Shown here: one piece after another, positions 10,847 through 20,223 of the stretch
Position numbering within the stretch: position 1 is the stretch's first letter
How the letters are laid out: each line of letters opens with the position of its first letter
Assembly: GCF_963966145.1 (NCBI RefSeq)
Contig: NC_091048.1
Location: 7,626,001 to 7,690,000, forward strand
Direction: 5' to 3'
From: Tenebrio molitor
Lineage: Eukaryota > Arthropoda > Insecta > Coleoptera > Tenebrionidae
DNA: 64,000 bases
The notes under the pieces: generated by a model
Database searches by the model: none
Seen by the model: only the letters and a program-made list of their open reading frames with translations
What the model was told of the DNA's origin: nothing
Made by a program: the position numbers and the translations under genes

Positions 10847-10852
10847 AATAAA
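10847..10852 (+). terminator. Poly(A) signal of Chk1
   Basis: AATAAA 48 bases after the Chk1 stop codon, followed by a weakly T-rich stretch. Confidence 0.7.
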
Positions 10853-10880
10853 ACTTAACATAATCTTTGAGTATTAAATA

Positions 10881-11197
10881 TCATTCAAACGGACAGTCCG
10901 AATTCGAGTGGGTGTCGACACAGTACATCCCCTTCACCCTGCAATGCGAAGATTAGTAAAAGTAACATTGGAACCATTGAAAGTCTACCCGAACGGCGTG
11001 TCTTCACCCATTGGGATGGGTCGTCCCGGCAAGTATCCCCAATCGGAAACCTTCTTTGGGCAAATAGTGGTGCAGGGCCGGCCTAGATGGGCATTCTTGT
11101 CTCTGACGGTCACGGCGAAAAAGCAAGCACTCTGGAAATGGCTACACCGGGAGCGACCTGTAGTACCAAAGACGTAATTAGTTATGCGGACCGCAGA
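10881..11197 (-). CDS. Possible cysteine-rich 3' exons of an unknown minus-strand gene
   Basis: A frame open from 11197 to 10989 continues, if a 50-base GT-AG intron (10988-10939) is removed, into 10938-10881 and a TGA stop. The joined reading contains six cysteines (RC, SAC, RPC, TIC, MYC, SDC) and ends THSNSDCPFE. The intron length fits those in the neighbouring genes. On the plus strand the same bases hold an 89-codon arginine-rich ORF (10908-11177), so one reading is a shadow of the other. No upstream exon fits in the roughly 30 bases before the RabGGTB poly(A) site, so a complete gene would have to enclose RabGGTB. Neither protein is recognised. Confidence 0.3.
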
Positions 11198-11245
11198 CTA
11201 AACCTTTCAACATCAGAAAATTAAACACCGTTCAACTACAAACTA

Positions 11246-11251
11246 GCTTTA
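11246..11251 (-). terminator. Poly(A) signal of RabGGTB
   Basis: AATAAA on the minus strand about 135 bases after the RabGGTB stop codon. Confidence 0.6.
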
Positions 11252-11384
11252 TTATCGTTATAAAATTACACCTACATGTATTTCAATCACGTACACGAGC
11301 GGACCGCGGACTGAACACCAAGCGCAATACTTTTCAAATTTGCACCCATAAAAATTACCATATAAAGTTGTACCGATATAAATG

Positions 11385-12386
11385 CTAATCACGTAATATC
11401 TGTGGTGTCAGTTGCATTCTGTCTATGACGTGTTGGGGCATGCAGTATGTGGGATTGACGGTTTTGATTTCGGGTTGTCCCAATAAGGACAAGGCGGCGA
11501 GCCCGAACACACTGTGATAGGGGTCGGGTACGTCCCCTGGTCTGTCAGAAAAGCCGCCACTCTCCGTGTCTTGGCAAGCCAGTATGAACTTCTTCAGTTT
11601 TTCTCCGCTGATCCAGTGAAGCCGCCCCAGCAGGGTCAGCGACGACAGTACCCACCACGAGTAGCACACGTCCGGCAGTTTTTCAGGTCTCCCGTTCAAA
11701 CCTCCTGAAGGCAGCTGTCGCTCGCACAACCACCACGCCAGAACGTCTCTCTTGACGATGTCGAGTCTGTTCGTGACGGAGAGAAAGCCCAGACAACAGT
11801 ATATTAAACCGGCGTGGCTTTCAGACAGCGGTCTTGATCCAAAGCCTCCGTCAAAATTCATACACGACTCGACAAACTTGACAGCGTTGTCGACGTCGAT
11901 CGCGTCTAATCTCTTCAACAGCGATAAGGTTGCTACTGCACAAAATGAAAATCTTGTGTCCACTTCGCCCCATTTGTCGCCGGTAAAACTGCCGTCGGGT
12001 TGTTGGAGCGCCGTTACGTACTTGACGACTCCCTCGGTATCGATTGCGTCTAGTTTATCATACATGGCCAAAATTTGTACGGCGCTCAATGTGTGCAGTA
12101 AATGTGGGTCGTGTCCAAAGCAAGCGCTGATTCCGCCGCTTTCCGGGTCTTGGCAGTTTTTGACGTAAGCGACGATTTCTTCCTGAGATGTGGAATGTGT
12201 TTGATTGAGTAGTTCCAGGGCGGTGAGGCCCCAATACATGCCGGATATCCGCAGGTAATCCGTCATACCGAACTCGAAGTTGTCATCGTTTTTACCGTAG
12301 TCCCTTAAGAATTCGATATGTTTATCGAATAGTATCGTAGTTGGTGCATTTTCTTTTAAAATCACGTCTTTAATTGGTGTTGCCAT
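11385..12386 (-). CDS. RabGGTB: Rab geranylgeranyltransferase (type II) beta subunit
   Basis: Catalytic beta subunit of the cytosolic enzyme that, with the alpha subunit and Rab escort protein, attaches geranylgeranyl groups to the C-terminal cysteines of Rab GTPases. Single uninterrupted frame of 333 codons (human 331). An in-frame ATG six codons upstream (12404) exists, but the start at 12386 (MATPIKDV) gives the usual family length. Repeated alpha-alpha-barrel motifs of the prenyltransferase beta family are visible (QQPDGSFTGD, NFDGGFGSRP, LPSGGLNGRPEK, DTESGGFSDRPG). Zinc ligands are Asp239 and Cys241 in LPDVCYSWW and His291 in DPYHSVFG, each one residue from the rat positions. The coding region has no intron. 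It lies tail to tail with Chk1. Confidence 0.97.
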   Translation of the reverse strand: MATPIKDVILKENAPTTILFDKHIEFLRDYGKNDDNFEFGMTDYLRISGMYWGLTALELLNQTHSTSQEEIVAYVKNCQDPESGGISACFGHDPHLLHTLSAVQILAMYDKLDAIDTEGVVKYVTALQQPDGSFTGDKWGEVDTRFSFCAVATLSLLKRLDAIDVDNAVKFVESCMNFDGGFGSRPLSESHAGLIYCCLGFLSVTNRLDIVKRDVLAWWLCERQLPSGGLNGRPEKLPDVCYSWWVLSSLTLLGRLHWISGEKLKKFILACQDTESGGFSDRPGDVPDPYHSVFGLAALSLLGQPEIKTVNPTYCMPQHVIDRMQLTPQILRD

Positions 12387-13352
12387 AATTTCACATAACC
12401 TCAACTTCGCCTGTCATCACAAGTGACAGCTTTTTTCTTTAGTGACATTTGATCTCGTTATGTTGGCGATTAACGACGTCAAATTCAAAATGTTTTTATT
12501 ACAAAGAAATACGTGGGATGAGTTTCACTTATTATTACTCTTACTGTCTTACTCCTAAATGTGAGTCTTGGTAAAGTAATAGCATATTTAGCTTTTAATT
12601 TAACTAATTTCATTTTAATTCGTAGATATCGACATATTGCAACATTTGAACTGACACTGACACTGCCAACTAACGCTTCTTTCATTTTTATAGTTCATTT
12701 ATAATCTTACAAACAAAATTAATTTACGTGTTTTTGTATCAAATTAATCATAATAAAATGAACCGTAATTCCCTTCCTAAATGATACATTTATAATTACT
12801 TATTTCAAAATTTTAAGTTTAAAAAATAAAAGGATCAGAAAATCAACACACCTTTCGCTGTCAACTCTTAACAAACGAGAGGTGTGTCACTGTCAATTAA
12901 TTGTCAACGTATTTTAATTGCTTGTACTTTTAACGCGAACTCTTTCAAAAACTGCAATTTAATGGATTGCAAGACAGGTGCATTTCTCCAACAAACAATG
13001 ATGTGGTTGTAGTAAGTACAAACGCATATAAAACATTAATTTAGATCCTGTGAAATACATTTATAAATACCTACATATATACTTTTTAAGGGAAAGAATG
13101 TATGTTATAATTGTAATAATAGTTTAATTATTTTCGAAATTATCTGATATTTCAGAAAAATAGATACCTACCTCATAGATAAGCGAATTTTTTTTTAATC
13201 ATCACACTGTTCAAGGAGGTGGCATAATTATTATGTAACAATACATTAAAAGTTTGTTTATCTCAAAAACATTGGTGAAACCATACCTAACATTTCAATC
13301 TACATAGTGGAATGTAGTTTTTAAATTTTAATTTGTGAAGACTGTTCAGTAA
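12387..13352. other. RabGGTB upstream region and AT-rich spacer
   Basis: The first ~100 bases hold GTCATCACAAGTGAC, a dyad that may belong to the promoter. GTGTCA/TGACAC words recur to about 12905. No gene or clear element otherwise. Confidence 0.45.
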
Positions 13353-13491
13353 GGGGGTCATTCACAAAACTCAGATAATTTGCAAATCGTTAACGAAACA
13401 GCAAAATACAATGGCTTCAGTAGTATCAGTTGTCATGGTTTTGAATTTGCAATGCCTTATCGAGCCTTACCGGGTTTCGGGAATGACCCCC
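13353..13491. mobile_element. Short MITE (139 bp)
   Basis: Ends GGGGGTCATTCACAAAACTC and, inverted, GGGGGTCATTCCCGAAACCC. Non-coding interior. No convincing target duplication. Confidence 0.6.
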
Positions 13492-14671
13492 TCGGTCAGT
13501 AAACATCTAGGATTTCTATTATAATAAATATTTGTGGTAAATATTTTTTTACAATTTCTAATTAACAATATCTGAGTTCTTATACCAGTCAATCGTATGT
13601 GAAATGACTTTCTCGACTAAAAACAAATCAGCCAAATAAAAGGTAAACTAATTGCCTGAAGCAAGTATTGGTTGAAAGCAAATAAAAAGAAGGTGATGAA
13701 ATTAGCCATTTCACCCAGAATTACAGTTGCATTCTAAATTGCATACAGAATTTCGGCAGTGATGCAGAAAAAATGAAAACCTTGAAAGCTTTCTACAAGT
13801 TGTACAAATAAACAAACAAGTTGATTAGTCATTGGTGATTTCAGTGTAATCGCAAAGAAATCGTATCAAATAGGTTGACAATAAAACTATTTTGCAAAAT
13901 TTTAAAGAAAAGCTACAATTGCTAATAGCATTATTGTTTTTGTGCAATGGATTGCAATCGTACCAAATGGTAACAAGCGTTTCAGTTCAGTCATACCTAT
14001 TTAATTTTGTGTCATATGTTGACACTGTTATGAGACGACGAAAATAAAAACATTATTATTCCTGTTTAGGCGTTAACATGTATTATTTTCGTTAAAAATA
14101 TCTGCTCATTTATGCAAATATTGTACGTGCTTTTTAATATTTGTATTCTTCTTTTATTAGGTACTCCAAAATTAATTTGGCTTGCTACACTTTCAAAAAT
14201 CAACAGTGAAATTATTACACTTTTTATACTGTTACTTTCTGTTCTTGTTGATATTTTTTATTGTTAGAAATTTATGGAAGGGTCCCTCATCTTACAGTCA
14301 TTTTTGGAGTGTGAGATCAATTCGTCTTGCATAAAAAAAAGATTTCTAATTTAACAACGTATTTTTACTTTTAATCGTTTTGCGAAACAGAAATTCTGGA
14401 ATTACACTTACAAGACACAATTTATTTGAACAAAATTTTGTTTCAATAAATTGGTTGACACACCAAGGACGGCACACATTATCATACAATGACATAGCTA
14501 TACAAATAGGTCACTAGTTCACATTTTTTCACTTCATCAATAAATATAAAGTAGGAAATCATTTCCCAAATAAGTGAAATATATACATTTGTTTTTTCAA
14601 AAAGTAAGTGCTTGCAAATGTAAGTAAGTAATAAAAATGTTTTTCATCTTTTGCATGTAAAAAATTACATA
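13492..14671. other. AT-rich spacer
   Basis: No gene, repeat or structure that I can support. Confidence 0.5.
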
Positions 14672-15261
14672 CAGTGTGTCCAAAAAGTCTGGAAACACCC
14701 CAATAAAATATAAACGAATGATTTTCCAGAAAAACGCAAAAAGAGGTGAACTAGCGTTTTCAAGAAGCTCTCTGTTGATGGTATCTGTTTGCTGCTTTTG
14801 ATGACCTTCAAAGAGTTATGATGTCATCAGAGGTTTGTTTAAATGGCAACGTCGCATTTTTACTACCGTTTTTAATAGATCTTTTAATTGTCTACCCGAC
14901 GGTCAAGCAAATTTTCAATTTAGATAAGAAATTTCCTGAAAAAACCTAATTGGTTATTAGAAAATAAAGAAAACTTTAATTTTGAAAGGCAAGTATAATT
15001 CTTACAACAAATGTTCAAAATGTTGTCCTTGAACATCTGGATAATATCCTAAACGATAATAAAATTCGTTTTGGACGTTTTCTATTATTTCAGCAATTTT
15101 TTTTTAGAACATAATAACTTTTTCAATGTCATCGACAAGATGGAACAGACACTATCAGCAGAAAGCTTTTTTAAAACACTAATTGACCTGTCTTTACATT
15201 TTTTTCAAAAATTATGCCTTACATTTTCATTTGGGTGTTTCCAGACTTTTTGGACACACTG
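14672..15261. mobile_element. Long-armed MITE (590 bp), Tc1/mariner-type ends
   Basis: Ends CAGTGTGTCCAAAAAGTC are flanked by TA at 14670-14671 and 15262-15263. Similarity between left and inverted right arms persists for about 150 bases (for example GGAAACACCC, then AAAAAGAGGTGAACTAG against a related block). The interior encodes nothing recognisable. Confidence 0.9.
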
Positions 15262-15475
15262 TATATTCAGTAGTGATAGTGCACGTCAAGTTAGAAAATA
15301 CCAAATATTTTGTGTACGGGTTGTCAACTTTATATCATGTTTGGTGTTACCAAAAACAAGTCTATTTTGCTGTTGTAAATTAAATATTCTATTTATGTGT
15401 TTTAAACAAAATCACTCAGTTTGCCAAGAACTAGAAATATTATTCCAAAAATTCCCTGTGATTTAGTACAACAAA

Positions 15476-15489
15476 TATATTGACAGAAA
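15476..15489. repeat. Target-site duplication of LINE, left copy
   Basis: TATATTGACAGAAA, identical to 17134-17147 at the other end of the LINE. Confidence 0.93.
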
Positions 15490-15610
15490 GAATTCCTGGT
15501 TTGGCAGCGATAGCGAGCAGACGTGGAAAAAGTGCAGCGATAACAAACGTAAACAACGACGAGTGAGTGAGAGGTGATAAGCAGAAGACAGCGGGCAAGA
15601 AAGAGAGGGC

Positions 15611-16675
15611 ATGCCGAAATCGCCGAAAGCAAGGAAAGAAAGCAGCAAGAGAGAAAGAGAAGAGGGTAGGATGTCGGAAGAAGGCCTGAACCCATTCAGA
15701 AAGAGTTCCAGAACCGAAAGATCCCCAAGTAGAGGCGAACAAAGAAATCAAAGCAAAGAAATAGAGAAGAAAATAGAAACAGTGTTCAGAGTGATAAAAG
15801 AGGATATGGCGGGAATAGTAGAGGAGAGCAGAGCACGAAGAAAGGAATTAGCGGCAGCGAGAGAGAAAGAGGGAGAGCAAGAAAGAGAGGACATGCTGAA
15901 ATCGTCAGAAGTAAGGAAAGAAAGCAGCAAGAGAGAAAGAGAAGAGGGTAGAACGTCGAAAGAAGGCAAGAAACCACTCAGAAATAGTTCCAGGACGAGA
16001 AGATCACCAAATAGAAGCGAAGAAGAAAATCAAAGCAAGGAAATGGATAAGGAAATGAAAACTACCATGATTAGAGAGATGAGAGAGGAGATCAAAACAC
16101 TAAGAAAGGAATTAGCGGCAGTGAGAGAGGAGAATGGGGAGCTAAGGAAAGAATTAGCGACAGTGAGAGAGGAGATGAGAGGAAGAGACGAAAAAGAGCA
16201 GTTGGAGAAGGCAGATTGGATGAAAAGGATGGAAATGATAGAGGAAAAGATGGAACAAAGAGAAAAGAAGGAGAGGAAGAATAATGTTATAATAACTGGA
16301 ATAGGAGCAATAAGTGGAAATATAGAGAGGGGGGTGGAAGAATGGTTAGAAAGGGAGATAGGAGTGAAAGTGAATGTAAAGGAAGCATTTAAAATAAATA
16401 AAGATAAGATGATGCTGGCAAAAATAGAAAGTTGGGAGCAGAAGAAGAACATAATGCTAAGTAAGAGTAAGTTAAAGGAAAAAAAAGGTGAGAGGATGTA
16501 TATAGATGACGATTTGACAAAAGAAGAAAGGGAAACACAAAAGAAGTTAAGAGAGTTGGCCAGAGAAGAGAGAGATAGAGGAAAAAGGGTGAAAATAGGA
16601 TACAGGAAAATACAGATAAACGGGGACTGGTTTAGATGGGATAAGAGACAGGAGAAACTGAAGAAAATTTGCTAA
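15611..16675 (+). CDS. LINE ORF1 protein (coiled coil plus RNA-binding-like domain)
   Basis: 354 codons, intact. Residues 1-160 are extremely Lys/Arg/Glu/Ser-rich and contain a tandem duplication: 1-66 and 95-160 align (shared KESSKREREEGR and SSRT.RSP), at a 282-base spacing in DNA. Residues about 150-225 form a heptad-rich coiled coil (repeated RKELAAVREE/RKELATVREE). From about 225 the KKERKNNVIITGI, MMLAKIESWEQKKNIML, MYIDDDLTKEERE and INGDWFRW segments match the RRM-like and C-terminal parts of LINE ORF1 proteins from insects. Such proteins bind the element RNA to form the retrotransposition particle. Purine-biased composition (many AGA/GAG codons) is unlike neighbouring host genes. Confidence 0.88.
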   Translation: MPKSPKARKESSKREREEGRMSEEGLNPFRKSSRTERSPSRGEQRNQSKEIEKKIETVFRVIKEDMAGIVEESRARRKELAAAREKEGEQEREDMLKSSEVRKESSKREREEGRTSKEGKKPLRNSSRTRRSPNRSEEENQSKEMDKEMKTTMIREMREEIKTLRKELAAVREENGELRKELATVREEMRGRDEKEQLEKADWMKRMEMIEEKMEQREKKERKNNVIITGIGAISGNIERGVEEWLEREIGVKVNVKEAFKINKDKMMLAKIESWEQKKNIMLSKSKLKEKKGERMYIDDDLTKEERETQKKLRELAREERDRGKRVKIGYRKIQINGDWFRWDKRQEKLKKIC

Positions 16676-17067
16676 AAGAAGGAGAGAATAAGAAGACGAC
16701 TCGGCGAGAAAATGTACAAGGAGAAGGTGAATAAAAAGGTAGAGGGACAAAGACACAGAGAGAGAATAAGAGAATCGAAATACAATAGGGAGGAGAAAGA
16801 GTGTGTGTGAGAGAGGAAAATGATAGCGGGTTGCAGAGGTGGGGACGAGGAGAGAGAGAACAGGAATGGGAAGGAAGGAGAAGAGAGAGAGAAGGTGCAA
16901 GAAGTGACGCGAGGATAGTGAGAAGATCAAACACATGCGGCGAAATGAGAGAGAGAAAGAGAAGGGAATGGGGATTAATAGGGAGCGAAGACGGCAGGGA
17001 GATGGATGAAAGAATAAGCAAGAGGAGAGAAAGAATAGAGAACAAGAGGAGTGAGGGAGAACAATAA
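16676..17067 (+). pseudogene. C-terminal remnant of LINE ORF2
   Basis: Immediately after the ORF1 stop, one frame reads RIRESKYNREEKEC then a stop, a second gives KMIAGCRGGDEERENR, and a third gives GEMRERKRREWGLIGSEDGRE to a terminal stop at 17067. Segments of this kind characterise the region after the reverse transcriptase in insect LINE ORF2 proteins (RCGNEERENRYW, then an EC-MRERER motif, then GREI.WM). Frameshifts and stops make it non-functional. Confidence 0.7.
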
Positions 17068-17133
17068 ATTGTTATTTTTATGTTTTGTAATCAGGAATCT
17101 GAAAGCCCGTAGGGCAAAATAAAGCATTTTTCG

Positions 17134-17147
17134 TATATTGACAGAAA
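17134..17147. repeat. Target-site duplication of LINE, right copy
   Basis: Identical to 15476-15489. Confidence 0.93.
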
Positions 17148-17741
17148 AATGAAATACAATACAGAAGTTAACTGAATAAGTGGAATTTTCTACCCTCTAC
17201 AGCTGTTTGATGTTTTCTGAGGCTTGAAAATTTTTTTTTTTCGAATTTCATTTCATTTTAAATTTTGAAAGAGTACAGTGTAGGCTCCTAAATTTTGGTT
17301 GTACAAAACCGAATTAGTTAATTCTTTTTCATTCCTTTCTCCCAGTGTTAACGAAATATTTTTGCTAAGTAAATTCGTTCCATTTTTTCAAACAAATTTT
17401 AATCTTCACTACTAATCATATTATTGATTAATGTGACATCCAAACGAACTGGCTGTAGGTACAAATTATTAACAATTAAGTTTGTTTACTCTTTCTATAA
17501 TTACTATTAAAATATTTATTTATTTATTATAGTAAGCCCGGTTTACTCAACTCAATTTTAGCAACAGTCTTAGTAAGACTTGTCCTACTTTTTTCTGTCC
17601 GCGACTGTAGATATTATTCACTTTTTTCTTTTCAATTTTTGGTACGTTAGATTTTTTTTTTGAACTGTTAATAAGAGATTTCCAGGATAACTTGGCCTTT
17701 TTAGAATACTTGTTGGATTTCTGATTTATGAATTTAATATA
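17148..17741. other. AT-rich spacer
   Basis: No supported feature. Confidence 0.5.
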
Positions 17742-18227
17742 CACTCACCGGTACAAAAAACGACTCATTATGATTTCTTAAATAAATGATCTTGAAATTA
17801 TATTTGTGCTTATTTTTCTTTATTATAGTTAAATTGCGATATTTTCAATTATCGGGAGTGCTATGGTCACCATGGCAACCGAATTGTTTTGTTTAAATAA
17901 ATAATTAGAAAATTTGCGTTTTTCCACGGTGTGTTTTTGTCGGTTGATTTACGTGTTAAAAGATTTAATGTGACAATACGAGATACTAATTTACAATGCT
18001 GTTCAAATTTTGGCAATTTTTCATAACATAAAATTTTTTCTGGAAAATTACTTTTTTTTTTTTTCATTAAAATTTTATTTGCTGTGTTTAATGTTTTGTT
18101 TGTCGGATATTCTTTGGCAAAGAATAACTTAAATAGCACCTACCAATACAACATGATACCAAAAAAAAATTCTAAGACAATGAATTACTTAAAATTCAAA
18201 GTGAGTCGTTTTTTGTGCCGGTCAGTG
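17742..18227. mobile_element. MITE family M2, copy 1 (486 bp)
   Basis: Ends CACTCACCGGTACAAAAAAC and, inverted, CACTGACCGGCACAAAAAAC, with TA on each side (17740-17741, 18228-18229). A second copy in the same orientation lies at 35047-35546 and aligns throughout with few differences. Non-coding. Confidence 0.95.
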
Positions 18228-18446
18228 TATAAATTATATACAGTGCGCGCCAAAAATTAGGTTATTTTTTTTTTAAGGAAATTAGTTTTAAAGGAATTAG
18301 TTTCATCATGAATCTTTGATAAAATTTGTAAAGTGATCATAAAATAGTCCCTGTAACTTATTCAGAAAACAACAATGGCTTAAACAACAAAACAAAAGCA
18401 TAAAATGAAAAATCAAAGAAGTTGCTCAAAATGCCTGTCATCGTGC

Positions 18447-18788
18447 CTAAGAAAGCCGAATTCGATTCAGAATGCATCTGTTTGGAGGAATTTCCTGAGT
18501 CGCGTTTTGAACTCGCAGCCAAACTACAAACTGAGAAACTCCTATATGATTTGCAATGTTGTTGTGGATGTGTGATGTTCGTGGCTGGTTTTCAATTTCG
18601 TGAAGAATTCCTTTTTGTGCGACTAAAATGCGATCTTCTCGTTGGCGGCCAAGATCGCGCTTATTCATTTCGAAACGCTCAAATTCGCGAAGATGCTGCA
18701 CAACGTTTACAAAGGTTCGTGCATTGGGAATACTTCCTTTGAGGAAACCTTTCACCGTAGATTTGCCGTGTGAGCTCTGAATGTCCAC
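18447..18788 (-). pseudogene. Transposase helix-turn-helix fragment (DUF4817-like)
   Basis: Open for 113 codons on the minus strand. The order ...PNARTFVNVVQHLREFERF, LGRQREDRI, VAQKGILHEIENQPRTS, IHNNIANHIGVSQFVVW matches the paired HTH N-terminal region found on many insect Tc1-like elements, in which a Pro-x-x-x-TF...LRE helix precedes a second HTH. No DDE catalytic part follows. A TIR-like TACAGTGCGCGCCAAAA lies at about 18240, on the side expected for its 3' end. A relic. Confidence 0.6.
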
Positions 18789-18809
18789 GGGCCATAGACC
18801 AAAACCATA

Positions 18810-19640
18810 TCGGTTTTCTCCGGCGATGTCAAATTGCAGCGAGGATCGAAGGTTTTAAAATCCTAAGTACTAAATTGCAGCGCGCGGTTAGTTTGGGTCT
18901 TAATAACCTGATGTAAACTGCAGCGCTTATAATCTTAATAAGGGGTCGGCTTATCATTTAGAAATTTTCAGGTAGCACTGCACTTCTGAGTTCATTACGC
19001 AGATGTATCAAAGGTGTACATGATGGTCTTGAATCAATTCAAATTAAAACTAATCGAAATCAAGATTTTCTTCCGGTGAATGACAAAAGAAAAACATAAT
19101 AATTTTTTCTTGCCACAAAATTTGAAATTCTTGTCAACATCGTCAAAAATTTACGCGGACGGTACGTTTTCACACTGTACAAAATTTTTTAAACAATTAT
19201 TTACTGTTCATGGACATAAAAATGTACATTATGTGCCTCCTTCGTCTCAATTTTTCAAACTCTTTCTCGATTCTGTTATAATGCACTTCCTAACCTAATA
19301 TCACAATATACTATTAAAATCGTTCTACTGAAAAATGAGGGTTTTTGAGATGTGTCACTTTTCTTGTGCACCAACGATATTTCTGTATTTCAATTTACGT
19401 ATTAATAAATATAATTTACCTTCCAATGATTTCGAAGAAAATTTTGTTTGCAGATGATTAATTAGTTACCTCTTTAAAAGTCTGAGGTAAGGGATAGTTA
19501 TTATTTATAATCGTCTACCTGCCCACTCCCTGGGGGGTAAAATGACAAGCGCTGCTATTTACTTATTTGGAAATCAGTACCTGCTTCCCCTAAAAGATTA
19601 AGACCGCCGCTGCAATTTGATACTGCCCGTTTTCTCCACG
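18810..19640. repeat. Region with repeated TGCAGCG boxes
   Basis: AAATTGCAGCG or close variants occur at about 18830, 18872 and 18915 as three imperfect ~42-base direct repeats (each with a following TTTTAA/TCTTAATA stretch). An inverted copy TCAAATTGCAGCG lies near 19610. This may be the edges of a degraded mobile element; I cannot fix its ends. Confidence 0.35.
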
Positions 19641-20217
19641 TTGGTGAAAGACATTTGTGATTTAAATTGAGGTTAAGATTGAGGTTCTTCTCAAAAAAGT
19701 CTACTATGATTTTTTTTCCCATTTTTTCATTAAATTCAGTGGCTCACAAACTTTTTTTTGAAAATTGTTAACCCTTTTTTTGTATAAGGCATTATTGGGT
19801 CAATCGTTACCTATTGTGGAGTTCTATCGCTGGTAAAAATATCTGCACAACTTCCACAATCACCCTGTATACATATTTCTTTAAAAAGATTCACTTTTAT
19901 AATTTCTTTCATAATACAAATTGTTGTAAAACAACGCCGAACGAGTTTCATTTCTTCTGATACTGGCATACGATTATTTTTTGCTAATTTATTGCCAGAA
20001 CATTATTTTATATTTTAATAGAAAATTACAATTAAACGTACAGGAATGATTGTTATGTTATTGCTGTTTAAATACCTTGAGCTTTATTTGAATGAATTCA
20101 CATTTTATAAGAACTTTCGTTTGAAGATATTAAGCATCACAGAAAACGTTTTTGGCAATGTTCTAATTTAAATGATTTTTATTATTATTGTAGTATAGTA
20201 TATTTTTGTAGTGCTCA
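19641..20217. other. AT-rich spacer downstream of lipase gene
   Basis: Contains a CACCCTGTATAC word at about 19863 that resembles the tips of other inverted-repeat elements here. Otherwise featureless. Confidence 0.45.
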
Positions 20218-20223
20218 TTTATT
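20218..20223 (-). terminator. Poly(A) signal of lipase gene
   Basis: AATAAA on the minus strand, overlapping the stop codon (20222-20224) of the read-through frame of the last exon. Confidence 0.5.

Larger units (their letters stand above)
15490..17133 (+). mobile_element. ORF2-deleted LINE (non-LTR retrotransposon) with both ends
   Basis: Bounded by a perfect 14-bp target duplication. Contents in order: a 121-base GC-richer 5' UTR, an intact ORF1 (15611-16675), about 390 bases corresponding to the very end of ORF2 (16676-17067), and a 3' UTR ending near AAATAAAGCATTTTTCG without a poly(A) tract. The endonuclease and reverse transcriptase regions, expected to fill about 3 kb, are missing, although both element ends are present. 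So this is an internally deleted copy, not a 5'-truncated one. By analogy with half-L1 (HAL1) elements of mammals it could have been moved by enzymes from a full-length relative. Confidence 0.88.

Noticed and set aside
15071..15466. 131-codon plus-strand frame.
   Set aside because: It runs through the arm and end of a MITE (to 15261) and has no motif; Phe/Cys-rich translation is typical of AT-rich non-coding DNA.
15402..17045. Several minus-strand frames of 60-140 codons opposite the LINE.
   Set aside because: They are Ser/Leu-rich antisense shadows of the purine-rich ORF1/ORF2 remnant.
18228..18260. TACAGTGCGCGCCAAAA tip as the start of a complete transposon.
   Set aside because: No matching inverted tip found; listed only as context for the transposase relic.
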